DNA of 64,000 nt from Mesorhizobium sp. Lineage in GTDB: Bacteria > Pseudomonadota > Alphaproteobacteria > Rhizobiales > Rhizobiaceae. The notes below the pieces were generated by a model, which did no database searches, was not told the DNA's origin, and saw only the letters and a program-made list of their open reading frames with translations. The stretch lies in NCBI RefSeq assembly GCF_004962245.1, contig NZ_SUHQ01000038.1, positions 1-64,000 of the forward strand. Reading direction: 5' to 3'. Of the stretch, positions 1 through 9,357 are shown piece by piece. How positions within the stretch are numbered: the first letter of the stretch is position 1; each line of letters starts with the position of its first letter. A program made the translations under genes and the position numbers.

Positions 1-303
1 GGAGAGCACGGCGACCAATGCCGTTACCTACACCACGCCATGGGGCACGATCGAAGAAAGAAGATTTCTCAAGTGATCGCCGATGCGAAGAGTGATGATG
101 GATTTGTGGACGAGATCCTATTCACTCAGTTCTGCGACAAATCTGATATTGTTCGAAAAGGAATAGAGCTCCCCCGGAGCGCGACATCGGCCGCCGACGT
201 GTTCCGGCGAGCTGAGAAACTTAGAAATGCTGTTGCGCATGGAAATGACTGTGCCTGGCTCCTTCCGCCGCGAAAAATATCGCAGTGTTGGTCAGAGATA
301 TGA
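1..303 (+). CDS. C-terminal part of HEPN-like protein (truncated by window edge)
   Basis: The reading frame is open from the first base and ends at a TGA at 301-303, so about 100 C-terminal residues are visible. The tail contains FCDKSDIVRKG and then EKLRNAVAHGND. The R-x4-H arrangement in RNAVAH is the HEPN-type motif, and FRRAEKLRNAVAH resembles the C-terminal helical part of CBS-domain or other HEPN proteins, many of which are RNases or RNA-binding proteins in toxin and defence loci. The N-terminal domains lie outside the window, so the full function cannot be stated. Confidence 0.45.
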   Translation, partial: GEHGDQCRYLHHAMGHDRRKKISQVIADAKSDDGFVDEILFTQFCDKSDIVRKGIELPRSATSAADVFRRAEKLRNAVAHGNDCAWLLPPRKISQCWSEI

Positions 304-760
304 TGATTTTGAAAAGGGAGATTGATGGATAGAAGGCTTGCTCTGCGCAGTTGCCTTTTTGGTGCGTTGGGAGACGAAACGGAGACTGTGCAGGACCCTC
401 CATTAAGCGCTCGAGGTTGCGCGCGTACTCATCTTCCAGTTCGACGCCGGCCTCTTGGAGAATGGCTACTTCTTCTCTGGTTAGAAGCCAGTCAGGCGAC
501 TCTACAGGGGGCACGTCGGCGGTGCCTTCGCCTAATAAATCCTCGTCCTCCGCAGCCTGCTGTGCGGCTGCCAATGCTGCCTGGATAGTCAGCGTCGCGT
601 CGAAGACCGTGTCCCTCTCGGTGATTTCGAACTCGTGGCCACGCTCGGTTTGATACTTACGACCAAGAAAGCGATCCCGCAGTTCAGCGAACTGCCGATG
701 CATGTCCCCTCGGCCAGCGTGATGTTTTTCGATGCCCTCGGGTTTGAAGTAGCAGACCAT
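221..760 (-). CDS. Hypothetical protein
   Basis: An open frame of about 180 codons on the minus strand; the Met at 760 begins MVCYFKPEGIEKHH. The middle is acidic and alanine-rich (residues about 60-110, with EEVAILQEAGVELEDEY), which looks like real protein. The last 25 residues overlap the gene on the other strand and may be read-through after a lost stop. It lies 46 bp downstream of the AbiEii-like fragment in the same direction, so the two may once have been one operon. I do not recognise a family. Confidence 0.35.
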   Translation of the reverse strand: MVCYFKPEGIEKHHAGRGDMHRQFAELRDRFLGRKYQTERGHEFEITERDTVFDATLTIQAALAAAQQAAEDEDLLGEGTADVPPVESPDWLLTREEVAILQEAGVELEDEYARNLERLMEGPAQSPFRLPTHQKGNCAEQAFYPSISLFKIIISLTNTAIFFAAEGARHSHFHAQQHF

Positions 761-806
761 TTGCTCGACACCGCCTTGATGATGCCCCGGCGACGTGGCC
801 AGGCGA

Positions 807-1250
807 CTAGGAATGGGTGTTGATGTCCTGCTCAATCTGCCGTGCTGATTCCAGAATGTCATCGAAACTCGGCGGAGTGCCGAAGATCATGGCCGCCGTA
901 TTGGCATAGTCGCGCGTGAGCGCGTCCACCATCTTTGGAGCGGGCGCGATCGCGAAGCTGCCCGGGACTGCTGAGGCGAGGTCATAGTCGGGACGGTCGA
1001 AAAACATTCGTGCGTGCCGCACGCAGTCGGCGCCAAGATCGAGATCGCCGAGCGCGGCCTTTCCGGTCTCGGATCCGAGAAGACAGTGCATGTATGGACA
1101 GCCTCCGTGTGGCAAGGGGTTTCTGACATCGATGACAGGTTGGTCGGGTGCAGGCATGTATTCGGCCTTTGAGTGCGGCCTGTTCATGCCGCTGGCCTTG
1201 AAGTCCGCGGATCGGATCCCAGACGGGTCAACGCGCTTTTTGAGCGGCAC
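807..1250 (-). pseudogene. Nucleotidyltransferase AbiEii/AbiGii-type toxin, C-terminal fragment
   Basis: The frame carries a late AbiEii-type region: CVRHARMFFDRPDYDLAS, then DALTRDYANTAAMIFGTPP, then FDDILESARQIEQDIN, which match the C-terminal helices of rhizobial AbiEii-like nucleotidyltransferases. The catalytic N-terminal GS...DxD part is absent, and the first residues (MPLKKRVDPSG) do not look native, so this is a 5'-truncated remnant. Family members act as toxins in type IV toxin-antitoxin or abortive-infection systems. The break faces an IS110 remnant at 1344. Confidence 0.55.
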
Positions 1251-1343
1251 CCACTGAGCGGGTTTTTCCGATCCCGGTTCGACCGTCGGTCATCACACCA
1301 TCAGCACCTCACCAACCTCTGTGCATCCTCTGCGACTACGTCA

Positions 1344-1877
1344 CTACGCCGGTGAATCCGCGAAGCGCTTGCCCGTAGTCATCAGCGCCCAGACGATCCG
1401 GGCCATCTTGTTTGCCAAGGCCACCGCAACGACGTTGTACGGCTTTTTCGCCAGAAGCTCGGCAGCCCAGCGAGTGGGTGCCGCTTTGCCCTTACGACAG
1501 AAGCGAAGCACGGCATGGGCTCCCACAACAAGAAGGCGACGGATGTAGGGATCGCCTTGCTTGCTGATCCGCCCGAGCCGATCCTTTCCTCCGGATGAGT
1601 TCTGTCGCGGCACCAGGCCAAGCCAAGCCGCGAGTTGCCGGCCGGATTTGAACAGGGAAGCATCTGTCACGGTCGCAACGATTGCGCTGGCGGTGATCGG
1701 ACCGATGCCGGGGATCGTTTCGAGGCGACGGCTCAACTCGTGCGAACGATGCCAGATGTGAATCTGTCGGTCCAGCTCACCGACCTTCTCGTGCACCTCA
1801 CGCAATTGCTGTAGGGCCGATCGGGCAAGCGGGGGAATGAGGTCGTGCCCCTCGTCCTCAACCAACGCGACGAGCAT
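1344..1877 (-). mobile_element. IS110-family transposase, C-terminal fragment
   Basis: About 177 residues match the second half of IS110/IS116/IS902 transposases: RRLETIPGIGPITASAIVA, then SGRQLAAWLGLVPRQNSSGG and the KQGDPYIRRLLVVGAHAV block. The N-terminal DEDD catalytic domain is missing, so the gene is dead. At its 5' end the sequence joins the truncated antitoxin at 1880 without a recognisable transposase start, so the remnant interrupts that gene. The apparent Met at 1877 is internal to the family alignment. Confidence 0.85.
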
Positions 1878-1879
1878 GC

Positions 1880-2218
1880 TCAGCCCTGTAGCACCCTATC
1901 GGCAGCCGTGTGGTGGCCATAGTCGGCGATCGGTTCGTTGCGATACCAGTAGATCGCCTTGTCGACGTCGCCGGTGAGCTCCGTCGCGGCCGAGATCACT
2001 TGTACCATCTCGCGCATCCGGCCCTGCAGGCGTTCCGATGAGGGATTGCGGAGCGTGTTGCGATGAACCCCGGTCAACTGTGCCAGATTGGCCACCTTCA
2101 CGCCCAGCGCCTGCGACAGGCGCTTCGGCGAGATATAAGGCGTGCGCGGCTCCTGAAGGCTATCGACAAAGCCTGAGACCGCCTTGGAGTGTGCGAGCTG
2201 TGCGTGGATTATGACAAA
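1880..2218 (-). pseudogene. MbcA/ParS/Xre-type antitoxin, truncated
   Basis: Reading from about 2218 the frame gives SGFVDSLQEP, then SPKRLSQALGVKVANLAQL, RNTLRNPSSERLQGRMRE, and ends IYWYRNEPIADYGHHTAAD. This is the pattern of Xre/MbcA/ParS antitoxins (DUF2384), which bind DNA through an N-terminal helix-turn-helix and neutralise a RES-domain toxin. The last 20-30 residues are replaced by a stop at the junction with the IS110 fragment. The 5' end has no in-frame start: an ATG near 2234 is one base out of frame. No RES toxin follows. Confidence 0.6.
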
Positions 2219-2400
2219 TTACGACCTCTCATACGCACAATATATTAACATTCGAATGCATAGCAAGTGGACACGAATTATATGACTTGGTTTAACGGCA
2301 CTCTGCAATTCGTCAGGCTAAGGGGCAGCATAAGGCCCGGGAGCGGACGGCAGGGGACGGGCGGATTGGTTCCGATAGCGGACCTTCTCTAGTGCGGGTG
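2219..2400. other. Intergenic, no gene seen
   Basis: Short AT-rich stretch between the antitoxin remnant and the restriction-methylation gene. I see no RNA gene or convincing terminator. It may hold the promoter of the antitoxin remnant. Confidence 0.5.
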
Positions 2401-5397
2401 TCAAGGTGGAAGTAGCGCGTCGACAAGGCGTTCGATCGTTTCCGCTACGCCGTCGTCGACTAGTGTTTGCCGGATCGCCCGCCGCTTGGCGGTGAAGTGC
2501 GCGCTGTCGGGTAGTTCGATGCGGGCGGCGATTCCGGCAGCGTGCAGCGCCGCCGCGGCAAGGTCCACGTGCAGTGCCTCGGAAGCGTCGAATTCAGGGA
2601 TAGGCAGCGTCCAGACGAGATTGTCGAAGTCACGCGGATCTCGGTCCGACTGGCTGAAGGTCCTTTACGCGATCAAGCACAATACTCGTGTTCAGGACGG
2701 CAGCAACGTACGCGGCTTCTTCTTCAAGTGAGTTGGCGGCCGACCAATAGGCCTTGTGGTCGATAATCACATCGTCGTCCTCTAGCCAGCACGCGCTCAA
2801 TCGCGTTCCAGCTTTCGTGTAGAGAACTCGAATCGGCGATCTCGCCGCCTGCGCCACCAGTTTTTGAAGGTGGTTTAGCGACCGCGTCAGCGTCATACGA
2901 GGCGCGCCGTCTACCCCCTTGTTGCTATGCTCGTTCCACTTCGTTTCGGCATCGCGCAACCACGCCGCAAGGCCACGATGGCCTCGTGCGTCAGCGCTTG
3001 CCGCCGTGAGGATTGCACCGCTCTCCATCGGAACCACGCCCGTCACGAGGTCGAGGACCCGATAAGGTGCGACGGACTCTCCCAGCGCAATTCGACGCAC
3101 GAATATGCGTTCGACCGGGCCCTCGGGAGGCTCGACGCCGGTCCACGGCCGCTTGTCGAGACTACCAACACGGCCGCGCAGGCGCGGCGCATCGCGGCGG
3201 CTTTGCAGGCGTCCGGCTGCGGCATACTCCACGAGAACAAAGCGCCTTGGAAAGAGGCTTGCACCATTACGGAAGCGTGTCCGATATGGAGATGCAGCAA
3301 GTAGCGTTCTCGGCCTTGGCCAAGCCGCGCGCATATGCGCGAGCACCTGGGCCGCCTCGGCCTCGCTGGCATCACGCCGTGGAAGCACACCTACCCAGCG
3401 ATCGAATTCCGCCGGCGGCGGCCCGGCACGGTCACGCTCACCGAACAGCACACAGGTGCTCCTCGTGCTGCTGCCGGATTGCGCACCGAAGATCGGCCAC
3501 ACCCGCTCCAGACCCCAACCGCCGATGATCGCTACCCGCACGCGCTCCATGCCCCCGTCGCGCATTCCGGCGAACACGGGAGCGTTGAGCGCGGCATAGG
3601 GCAGAACGAGCGCCAGCACGCCGCCGTCGCGCAGGTAGCGTTCCGCGCCGCGCGCCCAAAACAGCGCACACATATCCTGTTGTGTGGCCAGACTGCCACC
3701 GACCCAGAGATTGTAGCTCCGCAGCGCCTCGCGCAGCCGGTCCTTCATGTCCGCGCTCAGGTGGCGATAAACGATCCAGGGCGGATTGCCGATCAGGACG
3801 TCAGCCCGGTGATCGGGATGCGACAGCCACACTGGGCGCAGCAAGTTGCGCAGAATGAAAGTCCAGATGTGGTTGCGGCCGTCAAGATAGAGTTCCTTGA
3901 GCTGCGCGAAGGTTTGGCCGAGCATGGCCGCGTCCTCGGTGGTCGCGCCGGCGAGAGCGATGGCATGGCGAATGGCCTCCGGCTCGGCGAGCGTGTCGAG
4001 CCCGCGGTTGAGCTCGTCGAGCGCACGCTCGAACAGATGTTGGTCGCTCGCCAAGCCGGCGGGGATGCGCAGGGGCGGATCGTTGGGCGGCACGTCGACC
4101 AGCACTTCGGCCGATGCGCCCAGCGGTCGCAGGTTCCACTGCATCGAGTCGCCCATATAAACCGGCACGCTGAGCGTGGGCGGCCGATCCTGTACCAAAT
4201 CGCCGAGTGCCAGCAGCCACGTGACGCGCGCGAGCGCGACCGCGACAGGGTGCACGTCGATCCCGAACACGCGATCGGCACAAGTCTCGACGATCTCGGC
4301 TGGTGGCACCCCAGCCTGCCGACCGGCTTCGATCAGGCGGCGAAGCGCATGGAACAGAAAGGTCCCAGAGCCACAGGACGGATCGAGCACCGCTGTTCCA
4401 GCGGGCGAGGAATAGCCGCCGTGACCACCCGCGCGGCCAACCAGTCGGGGGTGTAGTATTCACCGAGGTCGTGGCGCTCGTCGGGGTCGATCAGGCTCTC
4501 GTAGAGGCTCTTGAGCACGTCGACCTTGACATCGCGCAGGCGAAAACGAATCGTTTCGGCGGCAAGCGAACGCACCAGGTCATCGCCGCCCGTTGCGAGT
4601 AGGGGCCAGTCGAAGAAGTCAGCCTCGACGGCGCCGACAATACCCTCATTCGCCAGCAACCGGCCCGACAGCATCTCCGCCGGATCGCCAATTTCCAGAT
4701 CGAGGACGCGCGCCGCGATCGCCTTCACGAGGATAGTCAGATAGGTGTGTTGGAGGAACAGCGCATCACTGCCCACGTCATCGCCGTATACCTGGCGCAG
4801 CAACCCATCCCACAGGTTCCGCTTCAACCGCACTTCGGGATGGTCGCCGACCTCGGACCACAGGCGCTGCAGTTGCGCGTGCGCGCGGCCGAAGGCAAGG
4901 CTGTATCGACCGAACGCGAGCGCGACAGCGATCGGTGTCGGCATCACCTCGGGAACGGGCGAGAGCAGCGGCTCGAGCCAGGTCAGCAACCGTTCGGGGT
5001 GGTCGACGTCGACGTCATAGCGGCCGATGCTCGTGAGCCTGCCGAGATCCAGCGTGTAAGCGAGCAGCGTCGCGCCGTCGGTGGCAAGACCGACGGTGGT
5101 ACGGCCAGGTGCGCTGCCGCGGCTTGCATCGGCCAGATAGTCGGGCATACGGGCGACGACATCACGCTCTTCGCGCCGTAGATCGCTCTTCAGCTCGATC
5201 ACGGTGGCGCCCCACGCCACGTCGATCCGCCCACTGTTGTCGACAAGGTAGCGCTCGTGCTCTAACTCGCTGAACGCGGCGCCGAAGCCTTCTCGCAGCA
5301 GTTCCGTGATCAGGCCCCGCAACGCCTCGTGTCGTGGCCGGGAAGCCATCGATCGGACGATGTCGGGCAGACGATCTCCGCGCCAACTGTTTGCCAC
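2401..5397 (-). pseudogene. Fused type II restriction-modification enzyme, two frameshifts
   Basis: A GTG start at 5397 follows a strong purine-rich ribosome site (GGGAGGGGAAA). The reconstructed protein is about 998 residues. Near residue 57-67, RIDVAWGATVIELKSDL fits a PD-(D/E)xK nuclease motif. Further on come the SAM-binding motif DPSCGSGTFL and the methylase motif NPPW, so nuclease and N6-adenine-type methylase seem to be one chain, as in type IIG enzymes. The frame is broken near 4390, just before the SAM motif, and near 2640, after VLNTSIVLDRVKDLQP. The last 75 codons resume in another frame and end VDALLPP. With both shifts the gene is inactive unless they are sequencing errors. Confidence 0.8.
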
Positions 5398-5459
5398 TTT
5401 CCCCTCCCGCTTGAGGCTGTACCGTTGCCGCCGCATGCGCGAGAGCATAAGTTGCCACC

Positions 5460-5762
5460 ATGAGATTCGCTCAAGCAGACTTGTTCGCGCAAGACGACGC
5501 CGAACGCAACACGCTATCGCAATCAGAGCGGGTAGCGATCCGATCGCGTCTGGAAACGACACTGGCCAAGCTCGAAGCCACGGCAATCTTCCCTTGGCGC
5601 GATCCGCTGGACGCCGTGCACGAGGAGAACCGCTTCCAACGCGACAGCGAAATGCTCGGTGAGGAGGGCGTTCTTCTGTGGCACCGGTTCGACACAGAGA
5701 TGGACCGGCTCCACGCGACGCGGTTCTCTTCCGACCTCCGCTCCGCTGGATCGACGAATTGA
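5460..5762 (+). CDS. Conserved hypothetical protein, divergent from restriction enzyme
   Basis: A 100-residue protein starting MRFAQADLFAQDDAERNTLS. It is charged, helical in appearance and has no membrane segment. The block LAKLEATAIFPWRDPLDAVHEE and the end LWHRFDTEMDRLHA resemble small rhizobial hypothetical proteins, but I cannot name a function. It is transcribed away from the restriction-methylation gene with a 62-bp gap, so the two share a promoter region. A regulatory or accessory role for the restriction system is only a guess. Confidence 0.5.
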   Translation: MRFAQADLFAQDDAERNTLSQSERVAIRSRLETTLAKLEATAIFPWRDPLDAVHEENRFQRDSEMLGEEGVLLWHRFDTEMDRLHATRFSSDLRSAGSTN

Positions 5763-5916
5763 CCAGTAGTTTGTCAAGTGCTTGGAAGTCGACCAGAGCC
5801 AAAATGAGGCGCAAAGTTACTACGCAAGCTTTGCCTGAAATGGGCCGCTGGGCCCAAATGTCTTTAGTCCGCCCCCCAATTTAGCCAGCCAATCCCTATT
5901 AATGGCGAGCCCCAGC

Positions 5917-6816
5917 TCAGCCTCGCTGTGAGGGCACGTCGCTGATGACAGGCGTACGGGAGTCTCCGGTGCGACCGGAGATGAACGTAACTAACGGGTA
6001 ATCGAGCTGCCGGTCGATACGTACCGCCGGACCGTCCTGCAAGGTCCGACCAATCCCATCAGCTGTCATGAGCTCATGAGGTTCAGATAGCCGGCGGAAG
6101 GTTTCGTCCCCGTACCTTTCGCGAGGCCTGGCAGGGGCGCTACGAACATATCGCTCTCTCAGGAAGGCAGAGACCATATCAGGTGTCGGAACCGTCTCGC
6201 TCCGAACCGTGCTCCGAGGACAAAGTAGTGCCTCGAGGCAAAAGAAATGAGGCCGCAGATGGGACAGACGCTTGTTAAGCGCTCCCGTTTTCGGCGTCCC
6301 ACTGGCACCAGCGAGCTTCGCCTCCAGTTCGGCGGCGATGTCGCTCGCAAAGGCTAGGTTCGCCCCGCTGACAGAGGGGACCAGCCCCCCGAAGTTAGGG
6401 TCCATCGTCACACTCGCATGATTGTAGAAGAGGTAAAGTGGGACCCACGGCGGGGGCGTGTCCCGCAGGGTGCGGAATTGATAGTCATGCTTGGGCGAGG
6501 GCCTATGCAGCAGCTCGCTGTAGGAGCGGTTCTTGTTTTGGACCACGGCGGCGTTTAGGCGCTTGGCTTGGATCCGCACCCAAAGGTCGCGACCCTCAGA
6601 CACGTTCCAGAACCGCAGATCAAGATCACCCCCGGTGTCCTTTTCGATCGGGTAGGAGATGACGAGCTCTGGACCGGCGAACGCGGCCAGCGCGCCCGTG
6701 AGGATGTCGGTCATGGTTTCTTCCCGGAACCTACCGCGCTCGAGGTTGGTCTCGCGGTCGAGCAGTCCCCCGATCACAAGAGGTAGCCGTGTTGCCAGGT
6801 CGCAAAGTGTTGCCAA
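5917..6816 (-). CDS. DUF6615-like hypothetical protein
   Basis: A 299-residue open frame. Near the N-terminus RFREETMTDILTGALAAF, KDTGGDLDLRFW and LWVRIQAKRLN give a D...QxK-like core typical of PD-(D/E)xK nuclease folds; I associate this arrangement with DUF6615, a family of unknown function often found in genomic islands. The remainder has no motif I recognise. The frame is intact. A role in defence or DNA processing is inferred only from the fold-like motif and the neighbourhood. Confidence 0.45.
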   Translation of the reverse strand: MATLCDLATRLPLVIGGLLDRETNLERGRFREETMTDILTGALAAFAGPELVISYPIEKDTGGDLDLRFWNVSEGRDLWVRIQAKRLNAAVVQNKNRSYSELLHRPSPKHDYQFRTLRDTPPPWVPLYLFYNHASVTMDPNFGGLVPSVSGANLAFASDIAAELEAKLAGASGTPKTGALNKRLSHLRPHFFCLEALLCPRSTVRSETVPTPDMVSAFLRERYVRSAPARPRERYGDETFRRLSEPHELMTADGIGRTLQDGPAVRIDRQLDYPLVTFISGRTGDSRTPVISDVPSQRG

Positions 6817-6884
6817 CGTTGTAATCCTACGATGACTATTGCCGCTCCGCGAATTCCATAATCACCTACACTCAGCGCAGGGAG

Positions 6885-7268
6885 CTAGCGTGTGGTTTCA
6901 AGCGAGCGGTAATGAACGGGGTCGTGGTTCCGCACGGCATCTAGGCTCAGCGTGACGATCGCCTGCGCCTCGCTCATGTCTGGCAAGCGCGAATGACGGC
7001 CTATCCGAGCTACAGGCTTCGGCATGGCGCGCTCATGCGCAGCGGCGAGAAGTGCCTCACCTTGCACCTTCCATTTCACTTGCCAGCGACGGACCGCCGC
7101 CTCTGGACTCGCCGCATCCCAGTCCGTGCGCTGCCGAACGATGCGCGTCATGGCTGTGGTATACTTCAGGCCAGGCGTCTTCACCATGAGATCTGCAACC
7201 ATGGTCAGGAAGACTGTATCGTTCTTGCCTGTGCCGCGAGGGCGGCCGCGGGAACGCTTGTCAGTCAT
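6885..7268 (-). CDS. Hypothetical protein with AT-hook-like N-terminus
   Basis: A 127-residue frame starting MTDKRSRGRPRGTGKND. The RGRPRG segment is an AT-hook-like DNA-binding motif, and the following region (residues 20-70) is basic with tryptophans (RWQVKWKVQGEAL), as in small island-encoded DNA-binding proteins. It sits between two hypothetical genes and has its own spacing, so an operon is not evident. The function is not known. Confidence 0.45.
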   Translation of the reverse strand: MTDKRSRGRPRGTGKNDTVFLTMVADLMVKTPGLKYTTAMTRIVRQRTDWDAASPEAAVRRWQVKWKVQGEALLAAAHERAMPKPVARIGRHSRLPDMSEAQAIVTLSLDAVRNHDPVHYRSLETTR

Positions 7269-7557
7269 CGGGGCGTCCTTTCCGAAGATGACGATGATGC
7301 CTTAGGATAAGTAATTCGACAGCCTGATCCTACTGAGAAGAATTGGCATTTCGACCTTTTTAGCGTCGGAAATTCACGTCACGAAGTCCATCAACGAGGA
7401 TAATTCGATTTGGATGGATTTTTCCTCGCTCCGTGACTATCGCAGGGGATCTGCCCTGCGGCCGGGGGTTCCATCAATACGGGCGGGCTCAAGATCGCGC
7501 GGCAGAAACGGCTGTGGGGATACGGTCAGGAGTGAGCGAGATGAAACTACCCCTGTA

Positions 7558-8154
7558 ATGACGTATGGAAGGGCCGACACCCTCGAAGAGCGGCTTGGGC
7601 TGACGCCCATGGTCAGCCAGCGTATCGCGGCGATCATCATCTTCGCCGCCGCCATCGAACATCACCTGGAGCGGGCACTGTGGAAGCTCGAGGGCGCCAA
7701 TCCAATGGGCATTCGACCCGAGACCGACGCGAAGATGATCTCTGATTTGATCGGATGCTTGAAACATTCGCCTCAACCCTGCCAGCAGGAGAGGAGCGCA
7801 CCCCTGCTTGAGACATGGTGCAATGCAGCCCGTCTCGCGTTTGCGATCAGGAATGACATCGCTCATGGCGTGCCCACCAATTTGGGAGACACGCTGACAT
7901 TCATGAACAATCCTCGCTGGCATGGCGAGAAGCGAAAGAGACCATTCAGCGACTATTGGGCCGACGATCACTCTCTTGATCTCATTCGTCACGTCTTCGC
8001 CGTTCTTCTGCGCGTCATTGTTGGCGTTTCGGCAGAGAAAGTGACGTTGGCCGGCCTTACTAAACCGTCTTTGCTACGTGCCTTGCGCGACTCGAATTCG
8101 ATTCTGAGCGAAATGGCCTGTAAAGACTACAATCCGACCTTCGAGAAATACTAA
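7558..8154 (+). CDS. HEPN/RiboL-PSP-like hypothetical protein
   Basis: From the ATG at 7558 (MTYGRADTLEERLG) the protein has about 198 residues; an upstream in-frame start at 7414 would add 48 residues that do not look native. The middle reads AFAIRNDIAHGVP, a typical R-N-D-x-A-H-G motif of HEPN-like domains near residue 90. Such proteins occur in toxin and defence loci. No antitoxin partner is adjacent. A strong inverted repeat follows the stop. Confidence 0.4.
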   Translation: MTYGRADTLEERLGLTPMVSQRIAAIIIFAAAIEHHLERALWKLEGANPMGIRPETDAKMISDLIGCLKHSPQPCQQERSAPLLETWCNAARLAFAIRNDIAHGVPTNLGDTLTFMNNPRWHGEKRKRPFSDYWADDHSLDLIRHVFAVLLRVIVGVSAEKVTLAGLTKPSLLRALRDSNSILSEMACKDYNPTFEKY

Positions 8155-8161
8155 ATCGGCA

Positions 8162-8196
8162 GCGGGGCTTCATACCGCTTGCAGGTTAAGCCCCGC
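8162..8196. terminator. Inverted repeat, possible bidirectional terminator
   Basis: GCGGGGCTT at 8162-8170 pairs with AAGCCCCGC at 8188-8196 across a 17-nt spacer. It lies just after the stop of the plus-strand HEPN-like gene and at the 3' end of the minus-strand integrase remnant. There is no T-run, and the loop is long, so the call is tentative. Confidence 0.35.
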
Positions 8197-8522
8197 GTTC
8201 AGATCGGCGATATATCGCGGACACAGCTCTTTGATGGTGATTGCTTTGTAGTCGAGTTCACGCTCGTCGGCAGGATTGTCGCCTTGAGCGACACGGCCGA
8301 ACTGGACCTTCGCTTCCGGTCGTGCTGTCTCGGGCGTCCAAATCCCGTGGAGGCCGATGGTGTAGCGAGGCGAGCGGCCGGCTGCCCTGTATTGATGATA
8401 TAGCTGCGTTTGCCGGATGCGAACACACGAAGGCCGAAACCGAGCAGCTCCTCATCCCAGATGACGTAGTCCTTTTCGCGGACCTGGGCGGCGTCGACAA
8501 CCCTTTTGGTGATCTTAGTCAT
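8172..8522 (-). pseudogene. Tyrosine integrase, N-terminal stub (P4-like arm-binding domain)
   Basis: The ATG at 8522 begins MTKITKRVVDAAQVREKDY and continues DEELLGFGLRVFASGKRSY, the arm-type DNA-binding domain of P4-like integrases. The frame then breaks. Codons in another frame give ELCPRYIADLNAGLNL near 8175-8215, so the gene ends after about 120 codons, before any catalytic residue. It lies 180 bp from the tRNA-Arg fragment with its 5' end facing it, the usual layout of integrase next to attachment site. It marks a former integrative element whose integrase has died. Confidence 0.75.
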
Positions 8523-8703
8523 GACGTTCTCTCCAACCAGCACCGATCTCTCGCGTAAGCAACCACGTAAGCACGAGGGCGGAAGTCGGAGCGCAGTTTC
8601 GGATTCGAGCGTCGCTCGGCATTTCAAGTTGCCTAAAAGTTTCTAAGAGATAGAGTATCATAACATGCCCCTATCGCGTTTTTCAGATGGGCAGTCTAAA
8701 AAA

Positions 8704-8748
8704 CTCCGAAGGCAGAGGTCACAGGTTCGAACCCTGTCGGGTGCGCCA
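8704..8748 (+). repeat. 3' fragment of tRNA-Arg(CCG): integration (att) site repeat
   Basis: Forty-five bases match the 3' part of a rhizobial tRNA-Arg with anticodon CCG: anticodon loop CTCCGAA, the 3' anticodon strand GGCAG, the T arm with GGTTCGAA, and an acceptor end GGGTGCGCCA. The bases just before do not form the 5' half of a tRNA, so this is not a working gene. It is the copy of the tRNA end that integrases leave at the far boundary of an island. The integrase stub at 8172-8522 is its natural partner. Confidence 0.8.
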
Positions 8749-8799
8749 AAGAAATCAGGGGTCCATTCTGGACACATAGGTTACGGTTTATACCGGAGA

Positions 8800-8895
8800 C
8801 ATGGTGAAGTGCACCCATCTCTTGGGAAGGGCACAGTCGCTTAGATGGGTTTTCGAGCAAAGCTGCCACTTGGTCCCACACCAAGTTCCCGCACA
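8800..8895 (-). pseudogene. Possible serine-recombinase C-terminal remnant
   Basis: On the minus strand the codons read NLVWDQVAALLENPSKRL, which resembles the VWxxVxxLLxxP stretch in the C-terminal part of large serine recombinases. Only about 20 residues match, and the following bases are unrelated, so this is a weak call. Confidence 0.25.
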
Positions 8896-8909
8896 GCGCC
8901 AAAATGCTG

Positions 8910-9353
8910 CTAGAAGCTGGTGACTTCCATGAAAGGGACTTTCAGGGCGGCACAGAGGCTTCTCATCGACGAGGAGTGGAGTCCGTTGTCGCCGGATACC
9001 AAATGGCATGGCGGCTTAGCGCCATTTTGCGCACAATGGACGAGCGCTATGAAGGGGACCTTTTCGTTTGCGGCCGCGTTTAACCGATGCCCTGAGGTCA
9101 TAAAGATTTCGTTGAGTGCGCAAGCGGCCACGTATACGTCGGAATCGAGTTCGACAATTTCGATGTCCGACTCCGATATCTCATCGGCCAAGCTCTTGTC
9201 GAAGATACGAACCTGGTCGAAAACCTCTTTGGGTACCGCAATGCGTTCGACTTTCGCTCGTTGGAACAGAGCGGCTTTCAGGTTTCCGCCAGCTTCGCTA
9301 AAATAGAGGCATGCCTCTAGATCAAGCACAAAGTTGATGCCGCTATAGGCCAT
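8910..9353 (-). CDS. PIN-like toxin, DUF4411 type
   Basis: Chosen start is the ATG at 9353 (MAYSGINFVLDLEACLYF), four bases after the stop of the upstream gene, giving 147 residues. The early Asp in FVLDLEA, the central IEIVELDSDVYVAACALNE and the late HLVSGDNGLHSSSM supply the spaced acidic residues of a PIN-type ribonuclease, and the pairing with an ImmA/Xre gene is the known association of DUF4411 proteins. The predicted role is a toxin RNase held in check by its upstream partner. The frame is intact. Confidence 0.65.
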   Translation of the reverse strand: MAYSGINFVLDLEACLYFSEAGGNLKAALFQRAKVERIAVPKEVFDQVRIFDKSLADEISESDIEIVELDSDVYVAACALNEIFMTSGHRLNAAANEKVPFIALVHCAQNGAKPPCHLVSGDNGLHSSSMRSLCAALKVPFMEVTSF

Positions 9354-9357
9354 GCTG

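Noticed and set aside
3335..4456. 373-codon plus-strand frame
   Set aside because: It is antisense to the restriction-methylation gene and arises from its GC-rich codons.
8696..8902. Minus-strand frame ending with HPTGFEPVTSAF
   Set aside because: This peptide is the well-known antisense reading of a tRNA 3' end and appears in many spurious annotations. It comes from the tRNA-Arg fragment, not from a gene.
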